DNA of 64,000 nt from Conchocele bisecta (lineage: Eukaryota > Mollusca > Bivalvia > Lucinida > Thyasiridae). Both the position numbers and the translations under genes were made by a program. Shown piece by piece: positions 1 to 11,740 of this stretch. Position 1 is the first letter of the stretch, and the number at the start of each line of letters is the position of its first letter. Location: contig CM055277.1 in the NCBI GenBank assembly GCA_029237695.1, positions 43,558,242 to 43,622,241 of the forward strand, written 5' to 3'. The notes beneath the pieces were generated by a model. The model was not told the DNA's origin, made no database searches, and saw nothing but the letters and a program-made list of their open reading frames with translations.

Positions 1-302
1 TGCGCAATCAAAATGGCATATCCTCAGCATGAAATGGGTTAAATATACATAAGAGTATCAATAAGTGAAAAATAAATAAGTTAAATGTAGTATTATCGTA
101 TAACAGGGAGTAAAAATTAAGATCCTTAAGTTATGTTTTTGATCACTTACTGAACAGAACAGAACAGAATAGAACCTATAGTCTTATTTGAACACGTTCT
201 CAGACCAGCTAGCGGTATATGAGAAAGCTGTGATATGCATGCACAGGTACATGACTATTGTAAAATAGGTAACATGGCAAACTGTAACAATACACATACA
301 TA

Positions 303-595
303 CAGGGGCGGATCCAGCAATTTGGGGAATGGGTGGGGGTGGGGTGGGAGTGGGGGTTGTCCTATTTTGGAGCTCCACAAAGTGAAGCGAGTATGCTAGG
401 GGGTCCGGGCATGCCCCCCCCCCCCCAGAATACATTTTGAAATCTAGATGTCCAGAAATGCACGTTCCTTTGTTTTACGGCATTTAAATTCAGAGACTCA
501 AACTGGTGGTAAACTGTGATCTATGTAAACTCCGTGGCTGAACGGGAAGGGGGGGGGGTGCAACCCCGGAATCCCACCCTCCAGATCCGCCCCTG
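303..595. mobile_element. MITE with CAGGGGCGGATC termini
   Basis: Left end CAGGGGCGGATCCAG (303-317) and right end CCAGATCCGCCCCTG (581-595) are inverted repeats with one mismatch. The interior holds G and C homopolymer runs (413-426, 549-558). The CAGGGG terminus is of hAT type; no clear 8-bp duplication is visible. Confidence 0.6.
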
Positions 596-960
596 ACATG
601 AGATAAATAGTAATGTAGCGAATATGTGGTATTCTATAATACTATTGTGTTTGTTATGATTCAGTATATTCGGAAGGGAGCCACAGTAATGAATCCAGAT
701 CAAACCGTGAAACGCGACACCAGAACACTCGTATTCGCGTTTCTAGTATAATGTTACAAGGTGCGTGGCTAAAACAATAAGAGGCAACAAGGCCACCGTT
801 ATCCTCGTTTACCTTGTACAAACCGACACCGGGATACTCTTATGTATATTTAACCAATGAAAACCCTAAGTAACTGCAATGGATTTTGATATGTTAATTT
901 TCCGACCATCTGTAATACGTATCTGGTTACTTCAACCTGTGTTTCACCCCTACTTATCTG

Positions 961-1535
961 GGATCCGTTTCGCTGAACTTCGTACGACTGACAAGGTGTA
1001 TGATCACGTGGTTACAACAACAACAAGTACTGAAAGTTCCAGAAGCCCTCCGATTCAAAGTACGTATTCTTTTATTGTTTCCTTATTATGTAACGGATTT
1101 TGATGAAATATGGCGCATCAAACGCGTCTTGTTAAGCTGCATTTTGGTGGTCTCTGTACTTTGGGCCAAACGTTTTTACGAAGAATCGATTTCCGTGTCG
1201 CAAAATCGACAGAAGTATGTGCCAAACTATCAAATAATACTTACGTTGGAGTGGGCGCGCTTTCTACACTTTGAGCCATTGTTGTTGTTGTTGTAACCAC
1301 GTGATCATTCACCTTGACTAAGAAGTTCGTTCGTAAGTGCAAAACAAAAATGTACAACAACGTTCACATTAGTAGCCAATTTTTGGGAAGTCTTTGGTGG
1401 ATTTGGTCAGATTTCGTAACCCCTACACGGAGGTGGAAAATGGTAGCTTTAATGAATCATGTTAATGTGTGAAGTGAATTTATAGAAATCTTCGTACACA
1501 TATTTTTATCGTACGAAGTTTAGTGAAACGGGCCC
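961..1535. mobile_element. Family B palindromic MITE, interrupted
   Basis: The left end GGATCCGTTTCGCTGAACTT (961-980) and right end AAGTTTAGTGAAACGGGCCC (1517-1536) match the termini of the copies at 30571 and 32794. It is split by the element at 992-1316. Confidence 0.6.
992..1316. mobile_element. MITE nested in family B
   Basis: The termini CAAGGTGTATGATCACGTGG and CCACGTGATCATTCACCTTG are inverted repeats extending into GTTACAACAACAACAA on both sides, about 35 bp. The interior has no convincing gene. Flanks ACTGA and ACTAA may be an imperfect target duplication. Confidence 0.65.
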
Positions 1536-1578
1536 CCGATACTGATTGTTGCATTAAGATATCTGAAAACTACAGGCA

Positions 1579-1850
1579 AACACTGCAGATCCTATTGAGA
1601 CGGCTTGTTACAAGCCGTCTCATCTGCATCTACAATGTTTGCAAATGTTTAAATTGAACCCTTTCGACTCTAAATATCTGACATTGATAGTTGCAGGCCC
1701 ATATGTGGAATATTCTATTGATCAGATAAGGGGTATTTTTAATATTTGAAACATACCGACAAACACTGCAGATCGTAATGAGACGGCTTGTAACAAACCG
1801 GCTCATATGAATCTACAGTGTTTATGGTCTATATTGTTGAAAATGGTTAA
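1579..1850. mobile_element. Diverged family G MITE material
   Basis: Two hairpin cores of the AAACACTGCAGATC...GAGACGGCTTGT type (1579-1640 and 1770-1830), with AACCCTTTCGACTC between them. These match family G at 27447, 32273 and 52994. Confidence 0.45.
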
Positions 1851-2360
1851 TTACATGAGAAACTCAGGATAATTCAACAGGTGTTTGAACAGATGGTCAT
1901 TAGTTTGGTGCCATGTGGGTATTTTTGTGGATTGGGTGGATTTAGTTGGTTTTTGGTAATTTACATAGTTTTGTGCAACTACTCATGCTCAATCATTACA
2001 CACGACATAAATAGTCAATTATCTACACATTCACCGTTCAGAACTTTCGGACCCCTTTTATACTGTCATTATAAATTACCGCACTTATACGTGTAATTCG
2101 CCGGAGGTGACGTAAATTGTGTGTTGGTAACAATGCACCCAAACCACCAAAGATACCGAAATAATACATAAAACACCCAATAATTAACCGTTATTTAAGA
2201 ACCTGTGAATAATTCCAGTGAAAGGCAACTAATTTGTGATTGAAGAAACGGGGCGTACGGCATTTCTATCTGACCCGTTTAGCTTCTGATTTCCGAGTTC
2301 AGACCTGCAGTCCGATAGGTAGAAACAAAACTGCTACCTCGGTACGAAGGTAGCAATTCT

Positions 2361-2917
2361 ACGGAGCCCCGCAGGGGACGTAGAATTTTTTTTTTTTATT
2401 AATTCGTCCCACGAAATAACAATTCGTTCCCTCAATTTAACAATTCGTTCCCACGAATTAACAATTCGTTCCCTCAATTTAGCAATTCGTTCCCACGAAA
2501 TAACAATTGTAAATTCGTGGGAACGAATTGTTATATCGTGGGAACGAATTGTTAATTCGAGGGAACGAATTGTTAAATTGAGGGGACGAATTGTCATTTC
2601 GTGGGAACGAATTGTTAATTCGAGGGAACGCATTGTTATATCGTGGGAACGAATTGTTAATTCGAGGGAACGAATTGTTAAATTGAGGGAACGAACTGTT
2701 ATTTCGTTAGAACCACAGGGGTCCGAAGTTGTGCTGGGAAAAGTGTACTGGGTCCGAATCGATGGACGTCTTAGTCGGTGGGCATCTTTTTATAAGATGC
2801 CCACCGACTAAGACGCCCACCGATTCGGACCCAGTACACTTTTCCCAGCACAACTTCGGACCCCTGTGGTTAGAACGAATTAATAAAAACAAATCCATGT
2901 CCCCTGCGGGGCTCCGT
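2361..2917. mobile_element. Element with 18-bp perfect TIRs and an inverted array of 20-bp repeats
   Basis: ACGGAGCCCCGCAGGGGA (2361-2378) is exactly reverse-complemented at 2900-2917. Between them, units of about 20 bp built on AATTCGTTCCC run in one orientation from 2403 to about 2508 and in the opposite orientation to 2700, so the whole interior is palindromic. A hAT-like foldback is nested at 2714-2868. Confidence 0.75.
2714..2868. mobile_element. 155-bp near-perfect foldback MITE, hAT-like, with 8-bp TSD
   Basis: The arms CACAGGGGTCCGAAGTTG and its complement extend about 70 bp each with two mismatches around a short TTTTTATAA loop. It is flanked by a perfect 8-bp duplication GTTAGAAC (2706-2713 and 2869-2876). 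An 8-bp TSD and CAGGGG-like terminus fit the hAT superfamily. Confidence 0.85.
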
Positions 2918-3402
2918 ACAATTCAAGCAGATCGTTTCCTTACACATGGAAGAGTGATTTTTTGCAATCGATTATCCGGCGCGTCTAAGTTAGCGATATA
3001 GTCAAATTGTAGCCATATATATACACATATCGGAGGCAAATGATTGTAGCTGTCCGATAAGTAGCTGTACTGTTTGTTAGAAGCATTATGGGTGTTTAAA
3101 CGCCTGAATGGCGAATACTGCTGTCCCTGATCAGACTGCGCTGTTGCGCAGGCTGGTCTCGGACTACAGTGATCGCAAATTCCATAAGCCGCATTTTCTT
3201 CAGCCACCGCCACACATATTGATCCCATTTACATGTCACAAGTACATGATTTTAATAAGGTTTAGTGTCGTATGGTTCTGATATGGGAGGAAACCGGTGT
3301 ACCTTGAGTAAACCCAATTTTCAGATATGGCGATCATCACGTACTGTACCGGTTCACGTTCCGTATTGTTGACGCATTATCCGGATGTACTATATGCAGA
3401 AA

Positions 3403-3645
3403 CCACAGGTTGAAGTAACGGACCATGGTCTATAAATACATTAAATATACATAAAAGTATCAATAAGTAGGGAAAAAATAAGTTAATAAAAAAAACACCA
3501 CACGTTTACTCCCTGTTAGAACACATTACATTAATATGTTATAACAGGGAGTAAAATAATGTTTAACTTATTTGTTTTCACTTATTGATATGTTTAGGTA
3601 TATTTAATGTATTTATATACCTTGGTCCGTTACTTCAACCTGTGG
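3403..3645. mobile_element. Foldback MITE of 243 bp
   Basis: Arms begin CCACAGGTTGAAGTAACGG at 3403 and end CCGTTACTTCAACCTGTGG at 3645. They continue through AAATACATTAAATATAC into ACTCCCTGTTA near the centre. A fragment with the same inner sequence is at about 35-115. Confidence 0.75.
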
Positions 3646-4550
3646 CATATCTTTCAATAAAACAACAACGACGATTATTATCGTATTCCTTAGGAAATAT
3701 CATACACAGAACATATACAATTAAGAACATTATTTATCTCGTATTTGTGCGCATAGCTCAACAAATATTTTCAAATCTCCGCCATTTTTGGTCACGTGAT
3801 TCCATACGCGGTCACCCGGTGCAAACGTCAGAAAGTCAATTTTGCCAGCACACTTGAATGATTATACCCCGGCACGAACAACAAATATTGATATGATTTA
3901 TAAGCAATTCCTCTGACATTATAACTGGTAAAATCAATCGTATGATGTCCAATTTTATTCGAGTAAATAGTTTTGTCATATTCAAGTGTACTCAAATGAT
4001 GGCCTAGTTCACAATGACGTATAACCTTTAAAGGTTCATGCCCACTCAATAGGCACAAACTGTTCTTTATATCAGAGTTCATCTGATACGTTTTCTGACA
4101 AAATAAATATGTATTTACTATTACCCCTCGTATTAATTGGCAGTATTGTACATTTTATATCAGACGTACTGTTTCATTAAAATACTAACTACAATACATT
4201 ACTATTTATTCTCTGTATTTATAGTTTGATGTGCAATGATCATGCTTTATAATATGTCGAAAATATTATTATTTTAGGCGACGCATTTAATTAGTATAAA
4301 TAATTAGTATCAATAATATATTGTCGCATTTGCATATGAAAATATCCTGATACCACCGCGCGTCACTATCAGTAAAATAAATATAAGTAAATGATTATAT
4401 CTGTATAGCGGGCACTCGTAATTTTAGAACTGGTGGAAATGTGACATAATTATACACTTATTTAATTCCCATAAGGAACATGTTGTGCCTACTGAATGGG
4501 TAAGTATCTTTAAAGTGACTGTGTCTCAGATGATGTCACAGGTTTTCACT
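3646..4550. other. Gene-free AT-rich stretch
   Basis: No supported exon or RNA gene; short open frames have no splice or homology support. Confidence 0.5.
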
Positions 4551-4902
4551 ATAGGAATGAATGGCCTTTTTGTGGAATTTATCGGGGTATAAACTTGGAA
4601 AAGTCGCGGCAATACTGGACGAAGGCCGGAAGGCCTCGTCCAGTATTCCCGCGACTTTTCCAAGTTTATATCCCCGATAAATTCAACAAAAAGGCCATTC
4701 ATTCCTTATAATTCCAGCATTTAAAATAAATTCATTAAGAAAATGTGTTTATTTTCCGTTTTCTTAATAATTATTTTAACTGCGCCTGAAGGTTACGGAA
4801 AGTAGTTCGGCATGGAGTTTACTGGGATATAAATTTTGGACGGAGACTTGCACGGACCAATCAAATGTTAGGGAATTGTGTACATATTTTTGTGCTGGAA
4901 TT
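4551..4902. mobile_element. Family J element, copy 1 (352 bp)
   Basis: It opens ATAGGAATGAATGGCC, has a perfect-looking hairpin to GGCCATTCATTCC (about 4710), then a tail ending GTGCTGGAATT. It is flanked by ACT on both sides (4548-4550, 4903-4905). The 39-bp minisatellite starts at its right edge. Copies are at 41002 and 55674. Confidence 0.8.
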
Positions 4903-5490
4903 ACTGTGGTGTAACGTCGGGCTAGACAATAGATATAACTACGGCTGTGGTGTAACGTCAAACTAGACAATATGTAACTACGACAGTTGTGTAACGTCGG
5001 GCTAGACAATAGGTAACTACGGCTGTGGTGTAACGTCAGACTAGACAATAGGTAACTACGGCTGTGGTGTAACGTCAGACTAGATAATAGGTAACTACGG
5101 CTGTGGTGTAACGTCAGACTAGACAATATGTAACTACGACAGTTGTGTAACGTCGGGCTAGACAATAGGTAACTACGACAGTGATGGAACGTCGGGTTAG
5201 ACAATAGCTAATTTCGGCAGAGGTGTAACGTCAGGCTAGACAATATGTAACTACGGTAGTGGTGTGACATCGGGATAGACAATATGTAACTACGGCAGTG
5301 GTGTAACGTCGGGCTAGACAATAGGTAACTACGGCAATGGAAGACAATATGTAACTACGCAGTGGAGTAACATCTAAAGAGTCAGGCTAGGCAGGCTACG
5401 CAATATGCAACTACGGTGGTCGCGTAACGTCTGGCTAAATTATTTGTAACCAAGACAATCGTGAAATGTTTGGCTAGACAATGGGTATTA
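4903..5490. repeat. 39-bp minisatellite, block 1
   Basis: Units of 39 bp are built around GTAACTACGGCAGTGGTG and GGCTAGACAATAG. The block begins directly at the right end of a family J element and degrades into the tRNA-bearing spacer after about 5340. Confidence 0.95.
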
Positions 5491-5656
5491 TATCGTGCAT
5501 CGTGTCATGGTACAACGATATTCTTACTGCAATGTCATACAGTCGGTCCTGACAATAGTCATACACCGCCAATTAAAAGTACACATTCAGTGGAGCGTCA
5601 TCAAAAACAAAATATAAATTAATATGACAAATAATGTTGCAAAAGTTACCGTCCCT

Positions 5657-5706
<50 letters not shown>

Positions 5707-6190
5707 AATTGCGCCACAGAGACATGTTAGACCAAATGTTGTTACTAAACACTTAATTAATAATTGGCTTACGAACATGTACAATTGTGTCCGGTGATTT
5801 GGCGCATCTGTTTAATTAGCGTTGTCAACCTCTCGCTACCTGGTGTCGGTATTTTAGATGTCAACCTTTTCATAAACTGTACAACTTCTGACGATATTTG
5901 GCCAGTCTAAGTATATTTGGTGAGTACAAGTTTATTTTTTGTGACAGCACCGTACGCATTATTAACAGTTATGCTAACGCTATGTGACAAAGCTTTGAGG
6001 CGCGACAATGTAACACTTGACATTGTATCATGTTTGCTTGAGTAGGTAACATCTTTGCTACATACTTGACAACATAACGACGACAGTGGTGTAACATCGG
6101 AATAGAAAATAGGTAACTACGACCAATTTTAAATGTCAGGCTAGAAAATAGGTAACTACGGCAATGGTGCAACGTCAGATTAGACAATAC
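5340..6190. repeat. tRNA-bearing spacer, copy 1 of the macro-unit
   Basis: About 0.85 kb, homologous to 11010-11890 and (left part only) to 16155-16560. It holds GGAGTAACATCTAAAGAGTC, a GTATTATATCGTGCATCG tract, the tRNA-Asn gene and a run into the next minisatellite block through CAGTGGTGTAACAGTCAGG. Confidence 0.85.
5650..5723 (-). tRNA. trnN: tRNA-Asn (GTT)
   Basis: 74 nt on the minus strand fold as a full cloverleaf. Acceptor GTCTCTG pairs with CAGGGAC, D-stem GCGC with GCGC, anticodon loop CTGTTAA (GTT) and T-arm GGTGG-TTCAAGC-CCACC; the discriminator base is G. Both internal promoter boxes are intact. It lies in the spacer between two blocks of the 39-bp minisatellite. Confidence 0.9.
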
Positions 6191-9100
6191 GTAACTACGA
6201 CAGTGGTGTAACAGTCAGGTTGGACAGTAGGTAACTACGGCAGTGATGTAACGTCAGGCTAGACAATAGGTAACCACGGCTGTGGAGTAAAGTCAGGCTA
6301 GACAATAGGTAACTACGGCAGTGGTGTAACGTCATGCTAGACAATAGGTAAACACGGCTGTTGCGTAACGTCAGACTAGACAATAGGTAACTACAGCTGT
6401 GGTGCAAAGTCAGGCTAGACAATAGGTAAATATGGCTTTGGTGTAACGTCAGACTAGACAATAGGTAACTACAGCTGTGGAGTAACGTTAGACTAGACAA
6501 TAGGTAACTACAGCTGTGGAGTAACGTTAGACTAGACAATAGGTAACTACAGCTGTGGTTTAACGTCAGGCTAGAAAATAGGTAAATATGGCTTTGGTGT
6601 AACGTCAGACTAGACAATAGGTAACTACAGCTGTGGAGTAACGTTAGACTAGACAATAGGTAACTACAGATGTGGTGTAACGTCAGGCTAGACAATAGGT
6701 AACTAGGCAGTGGTGTAACGTCAGGCTAGACCATAGGTAACTACGGCAGTGGTGTAACGTCGTGCTAGACAATAGGTAACTACGACAGTGGTGTAACATC
6801 CGGCTAGACAATAGGTAACTACCGCAGTGGTGTAACGTCAGGCTAGACAATAGGTAAATATGGCTTTGGTGTAACGTCAGACTAGACAATAGGTAACTAC
6901 AGCTGTGGAGTAACGTTAGACTAGACAATAGGTAACTACAGCTGTGGTTTAACGTCAGGCTAGAAAATAGGTAAATATGGCTTTGGTGTAACGTCAGACT
7001 AGAATAGGTAACTCAGGTGGATAACGTTAGACTAGTAGGTAACTACAGCTGTGGTGTAACGTCAGGCTAGACAATAGGTAACTAGGCAGTGGTGTAACGT
7101 CAGGCTAGACCATAGGTAACTACGGCAGTGGTGTAACGTCGTGCTAGACAATAGGTAACTACGACAGTGGTGTAACATACCGGCTAGTAACAATAGGTAA
7201 CTACCGGCAGTGTGTGAAGTCGTCAGGTCTAGTACATGGTAGATGGTAACTACGCGTGGTGTAGTCGTGGTACGGCAGTCGTGAACGTCAGGCTAGACTA
7301 GGTAACTACGACAGTGGTGTAACGTCAGGCTAGACAATAGGTAACTACCGCAGTAGTGTAACGTCAGGATAGACAATAGGTAACTACGGCAGTCGTGTAA
7401 CGTCAGGCTATACAATAGGTAACTACCGCAGTAGTGTAACGACCAGGCTGGACAATAGGTAACTACGGCAGTGATGTAACGTCATGATAGACAATAGGTA
7501 ACTACGGCAGTCGTGTAACGTCAGGCTAGACAATAGGTAACTACGGCAGTGGTGCAACGTCAGGCTAGACAGTAGGTAACTACAGCTGTGGTGTAACGTC
7601 AGGCTAGACAATAGGTAACTACGGCAGTAGTGCAACGTCAGACTAGACAATAGGTAACCACAATTGTAGTGTAACGTCAGACTAGATAATAGTTAACTAC
7701 TGCAGTGGTGTTACGTCAGCCTAGACAATAGGTAACAACGGCAGTGGTGTAACGTCATGCTAGACAATAGACAATTACGGCGGTGGTGTAACGTCGGACT
7801 AGACAATAGACAACTACGGCGGGGTTGTAACCTAGACAAGAGGTATCTACGGCAGTAGTGTAACGTCAGGCTGGACAATAGGTAACTACGTTAGTGGTGT
7901 AACGTCAGACCAGACAATATGTAACTACGTTAGTGGCGTAACGTCAGGCTGGACAATGGGTAGCTACGTCATTGGTATAACGTCAGGTTAGACCATAGGT
8001 AACCACAACTGTGGTGTAACGTCAGGTTAGAGAATATGTAACTACTGCAATGGTGTAACGTCAGGCTAGACGATAGGTAACTACGACAGTGTTGTAACGT
8101 ATGTCTGGACAAATGGTAACTACGGCAGTGGTGTAATGTCAGGCTAGAAAATAGGTGACAACGCCAATGGTTTTAACGTCAGGCAGGACAATAGGTAATT
8201 ACGTCAGTGCTGTAACGTCAGGCTGGTCAGGCTGGACAATAGGTAACTACGAAAGTGGTGTAACGTCGGGCTAGACAATATGTAACTACAGCAGTGGTGT
8301 AACGTCGGGCTATACAAAATGTAACTACGGCAATGGTGTAAAGTCGAGCTAGACAATAGGTAACTACGGCAGTGGTGTAATGTCAGGCTAGACAATAGGT
8401 AACTACGGCAGTGGTGCAACGTCAGACTAGACAGTAGGTAACTACGGCAGTGGTGTAACGTCGGGCTAGAAAATAGGTAACTACGGCAGTGGTGTAACGT
8501 CGGGCTATACAATAGGTAACTACGGCAGCGGTGTAACGTCGAGCTAGACAATAGGAATATACGGCAGTGGTGTAATGTCAGGCTAGACAATAGGTAACTA
8601 CGGCAGTGGTGTAACGTCGGGCTAGAAAATAGGTAACTACGGCAGTGGGTAACGTCGGGCTATACAATAGGTAACTACGTCAGTGGTGTAACGTCGGGCT
8701 AGACAATAGGTATCTGCGGCAGTGGTGTAACGTCAAGCTGGACAATAGGTAACTACGTTAGTTGTGTAACGTCAGGCTGGACAATGGGTTGCTACGTCAG
8801 TGGTGTAACGTCGGGCTAGACAATAGGTAGCTACGGCAGTGTGTAACGTCAGGCTGGACAATAGGTATCTGCAGTGGTGTAATGTCAGGCTAGACAATTG
8901 GTGACTACGTCAGTGGTGTAACGTCAGGTTGGAAAATAGGTAACTACGTTAGTTATGTAATTTCAGGCTGGACAATATGTAACTACGGCAGTGGTGTGAC
9001 GTCGGGCTGGGCAATATGTAACTTGTAACGGCAGTGGTGTAACATCAGGCTAGACAATATGTAAGTATGGCGATTCAATACGGTACGTTGCATGGATAAT

Positions 9101-11163
9101 ATCAATGAAAGTGGGAAACATTACGGATAAAATAGGTAACTACGTGGTGTAATGTCAGCCAAGAGAATTGGTAACTACGTCAGTGGTGTAACGTCAGGCT
9201 AGATAATAGGTAACTACGGAAGTAGTGTAACGTCGGGTTAGATAATAGGTGACTGCGGAAGTCGTGTAACGTCAGGCTAGACAATAGGTAACTACGGCAG
9301 TGGTGTAACGTCGGGGTAGACAATAGGTAACTACGGAAGTAGCGTGAAGTCCGGCTAGACAATAGGTAACTACGGCAGTGGTGTAAGGTCAGGCTAGACA
9401 ATACATTTGTATGTAACTACGGCAGTGGTGTAACGTCGGGCTAGACAATATGTATCTAAGGCAGTGGCGTAACGTCAGGCAGACAATATTTTATAACTAC
9501 GGCAGTGGTGTAACATCAGGCTAGACAATATGTAACTACGGCAGTAGTGTAATGTCTTGCTATACAATAGGTAACTACGACAGTGGTGTAACATCAAGCT
9601 AGACAATATGTATCTACGGCAGTGGTGTAACGTCGGGCTAGACAATATGTAATTACGGCAGTGACGTAACGTCGGGTAGAACATAGGTAACTACGGCAGT
9701 GGTATAACGTCAGGCTGGACAATAGTCAACTACGGCAGTGGTGTAACGCGGTATACATAGGTACCTACGACAAGATGTAAAGTCGGGGTAGACAATAAGT
9801 AACTACAGCAGTGATGTACCGTCAGGCTAGACAATATGTAACTACGAAATTGGTGTAACGTCAGGCTAGACAATAGGTAACTACTGCAGTGGTGTAAAGT
9901 CAGGCTAGACAATATGTAACTACGATAATCGTGTAAAGTCAGGCAGGCTGAACAATAGGGAATTAAGGCAGTGGTATAACGTTGGGCAGGACAACAGGGA
10001 ACTATGGCAGTGGTGTAACGTCGGACTGGACAATAGGTAACTACGGCGGTGGTATAACGTTGGGCAGGACAACATGTAATTATGGCAGTGGTGTAACGTT
10101 AGGTTAGGCAGACAATATGTAACTACGGTAGTGGTATAACGTTGGGCTGGACAACAGGTAACTACGGCAGTGGTGTAACGTCAGGCTACAGGTGACTACA
10201 ACAGTTAGTACAGGCTCCGTAATACAAATATGATGTAATATGATGTAGGTAGACAATATGTAACTACGATACTGGTGTAACGCCAGCTAAGACAATATGT
10301 AACTACGGCAGTGGCTCAACGTCGGTCTAGACAATAGATAACAACATCAATGATGTAACGTCAGGCAAGGCAATAGGTAACTACGGCAATGGTGTAACGT
10401 CAGGATAGACAATAGGTAAGTACGGCAGTGATGTAACGTCGGGCTAGACAATAGGTAACTACGGCTGTGGTGTAACGTCAGACTAGACAATATGTAACTA
10501 CGACAGCTGTTTAACGTCGGGCTAGACAATAGATAACTACGACAGTGATGGAACGTCAGGCAAGACAATAGGTAACTACGGCAGTGATGTAGCGTCGGGC
10601 TAGACAATAGGTAACTACGACAGTGATGTAACGTCGGGTAGGCAATAGGTAAATACGACAGGGTTGTAGCGGTCGGGCTAAACAATAGGTACTACGCATG
10701 GTGTAACGTCAGGTAGACAATAGGGTTAATACAACAGTGAATGTAACGTCCGGGCTAGACAATAGGTAACTTCGGCAGTGGTGTAACGTCAGGCTAGACA
10801 ATAGGTAAATACGGCAGTGATGTAACGTCGGGCTAGACAATATGTAACTACTACAGTGATGTAACGTCGGGCTCGACAATAGGTAACTACGGCCGTGATA
10901 TAACGTTAGCCTAAAGAATATGTAACATCGATAATGGTGTAACGTCAGGCTAGACAATATGTAACTACGGCAGTGGTGTAACGTCGGGCTAGACAATAGG
11001 TAACTACGGCAATGGAAGACAATATGTAACTACGCAGTGGAGTAACATCTAAAGAGTCAGGCTAGGCAGGCTAGGCAATGTGTAACTACGGTAGTCGCGT
11101 AGCGTCTGGCTAAATTATTTGTAACCAAGTTAATCGTGAAAATGTTTGGCTAGACAATGGGTA
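6076..11163. repeat. 39-bp minisatellite, block 2 (about 5.1 kb)
   Basis: About 130 units. Because 39 is divisible by 3, the minus strand reads a 13-residue frame (LSSLTLHHCRSYL and variants) for long stretches. Those frames start at TTG, not ATG, and break wherever a unit has an indel. Irregular units cluster at 7010-7280 and 10640-10760. Confidence 0.95.
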
Positions 11164-11332
11164 TTATATCGTGCATCGTGTCATGGTACAACGATATTCT
11201 TACGGCAATGTTATACAGTCGGTCCAGGCAATAGTCATACACCGCCAATTAAATTTACACATTCAGTGGAGCGTCATCAAAGACAAAATATAAATTAATA
11301 TGACTGTTTGTTGCAAAAGTTACCGTCCCTGT

Positions 11333-11380
<48 letters not shown>

Positions 11381-11740
11381 AATTGAGCCACAGAGACATG
11401 TTAGACCAAATGTTGTTACTGAACACTTAATTAATAATTGGCTTACGAACATGTACAATTGTGTCCGGTGATTTCGCGCGTCCGGTGATTTCGAGCATCT
11501 GTTTAATTAGCCTTGTCAACCTCTTGCTACCTGGTGTCGGTATTTTAGATGTCAACCTTTTCATAAACTGTACAACTTCTGACGAAATTTGGCCAGTCTA
11601 AGTATATTTGGTGAGTACAAGTGACACAGCTTTGAGGCGCGGCAATGTAACAGTTGACAGTTTACCATGTTTGCTTGAGTAGGTAACATCTTTGCAAGTG
11701 TTAACAATTGGCCACAGACTTAACAACATAACAACGACAG
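11164..11740. repeat. tRNA-bearing spacer, copy 2
   Basis: Homologous to 5491-6075 apart from small indels. It includes a local duplication of TCCGGTGATTTCG (11464-11490) and a deletion around the former AT-rich stretch. Confidence 0.85.
11324..11397 (-). tRNA. tRNA-Asn (GTT), second copy, probably degenerate
   Basis: Same 74-nt layout and GTT anticodon as the copy at 5650. One T-stem pair is lost (CCACA in place of CCACC) and one D-stem pair is lost (GCTC in place of GCGC). Flanks are homologous to those of the first copy, so it was duplicated with about 0.85 kb of spacer. Confidence 0.65.

Noticed and set aside
2334..2811. Frames with repeated RERIVxSWERI and TIRSxELTIRS peptides
   Set aside because: Translations of the 20-bp inverted repeat array at 2403-2700.
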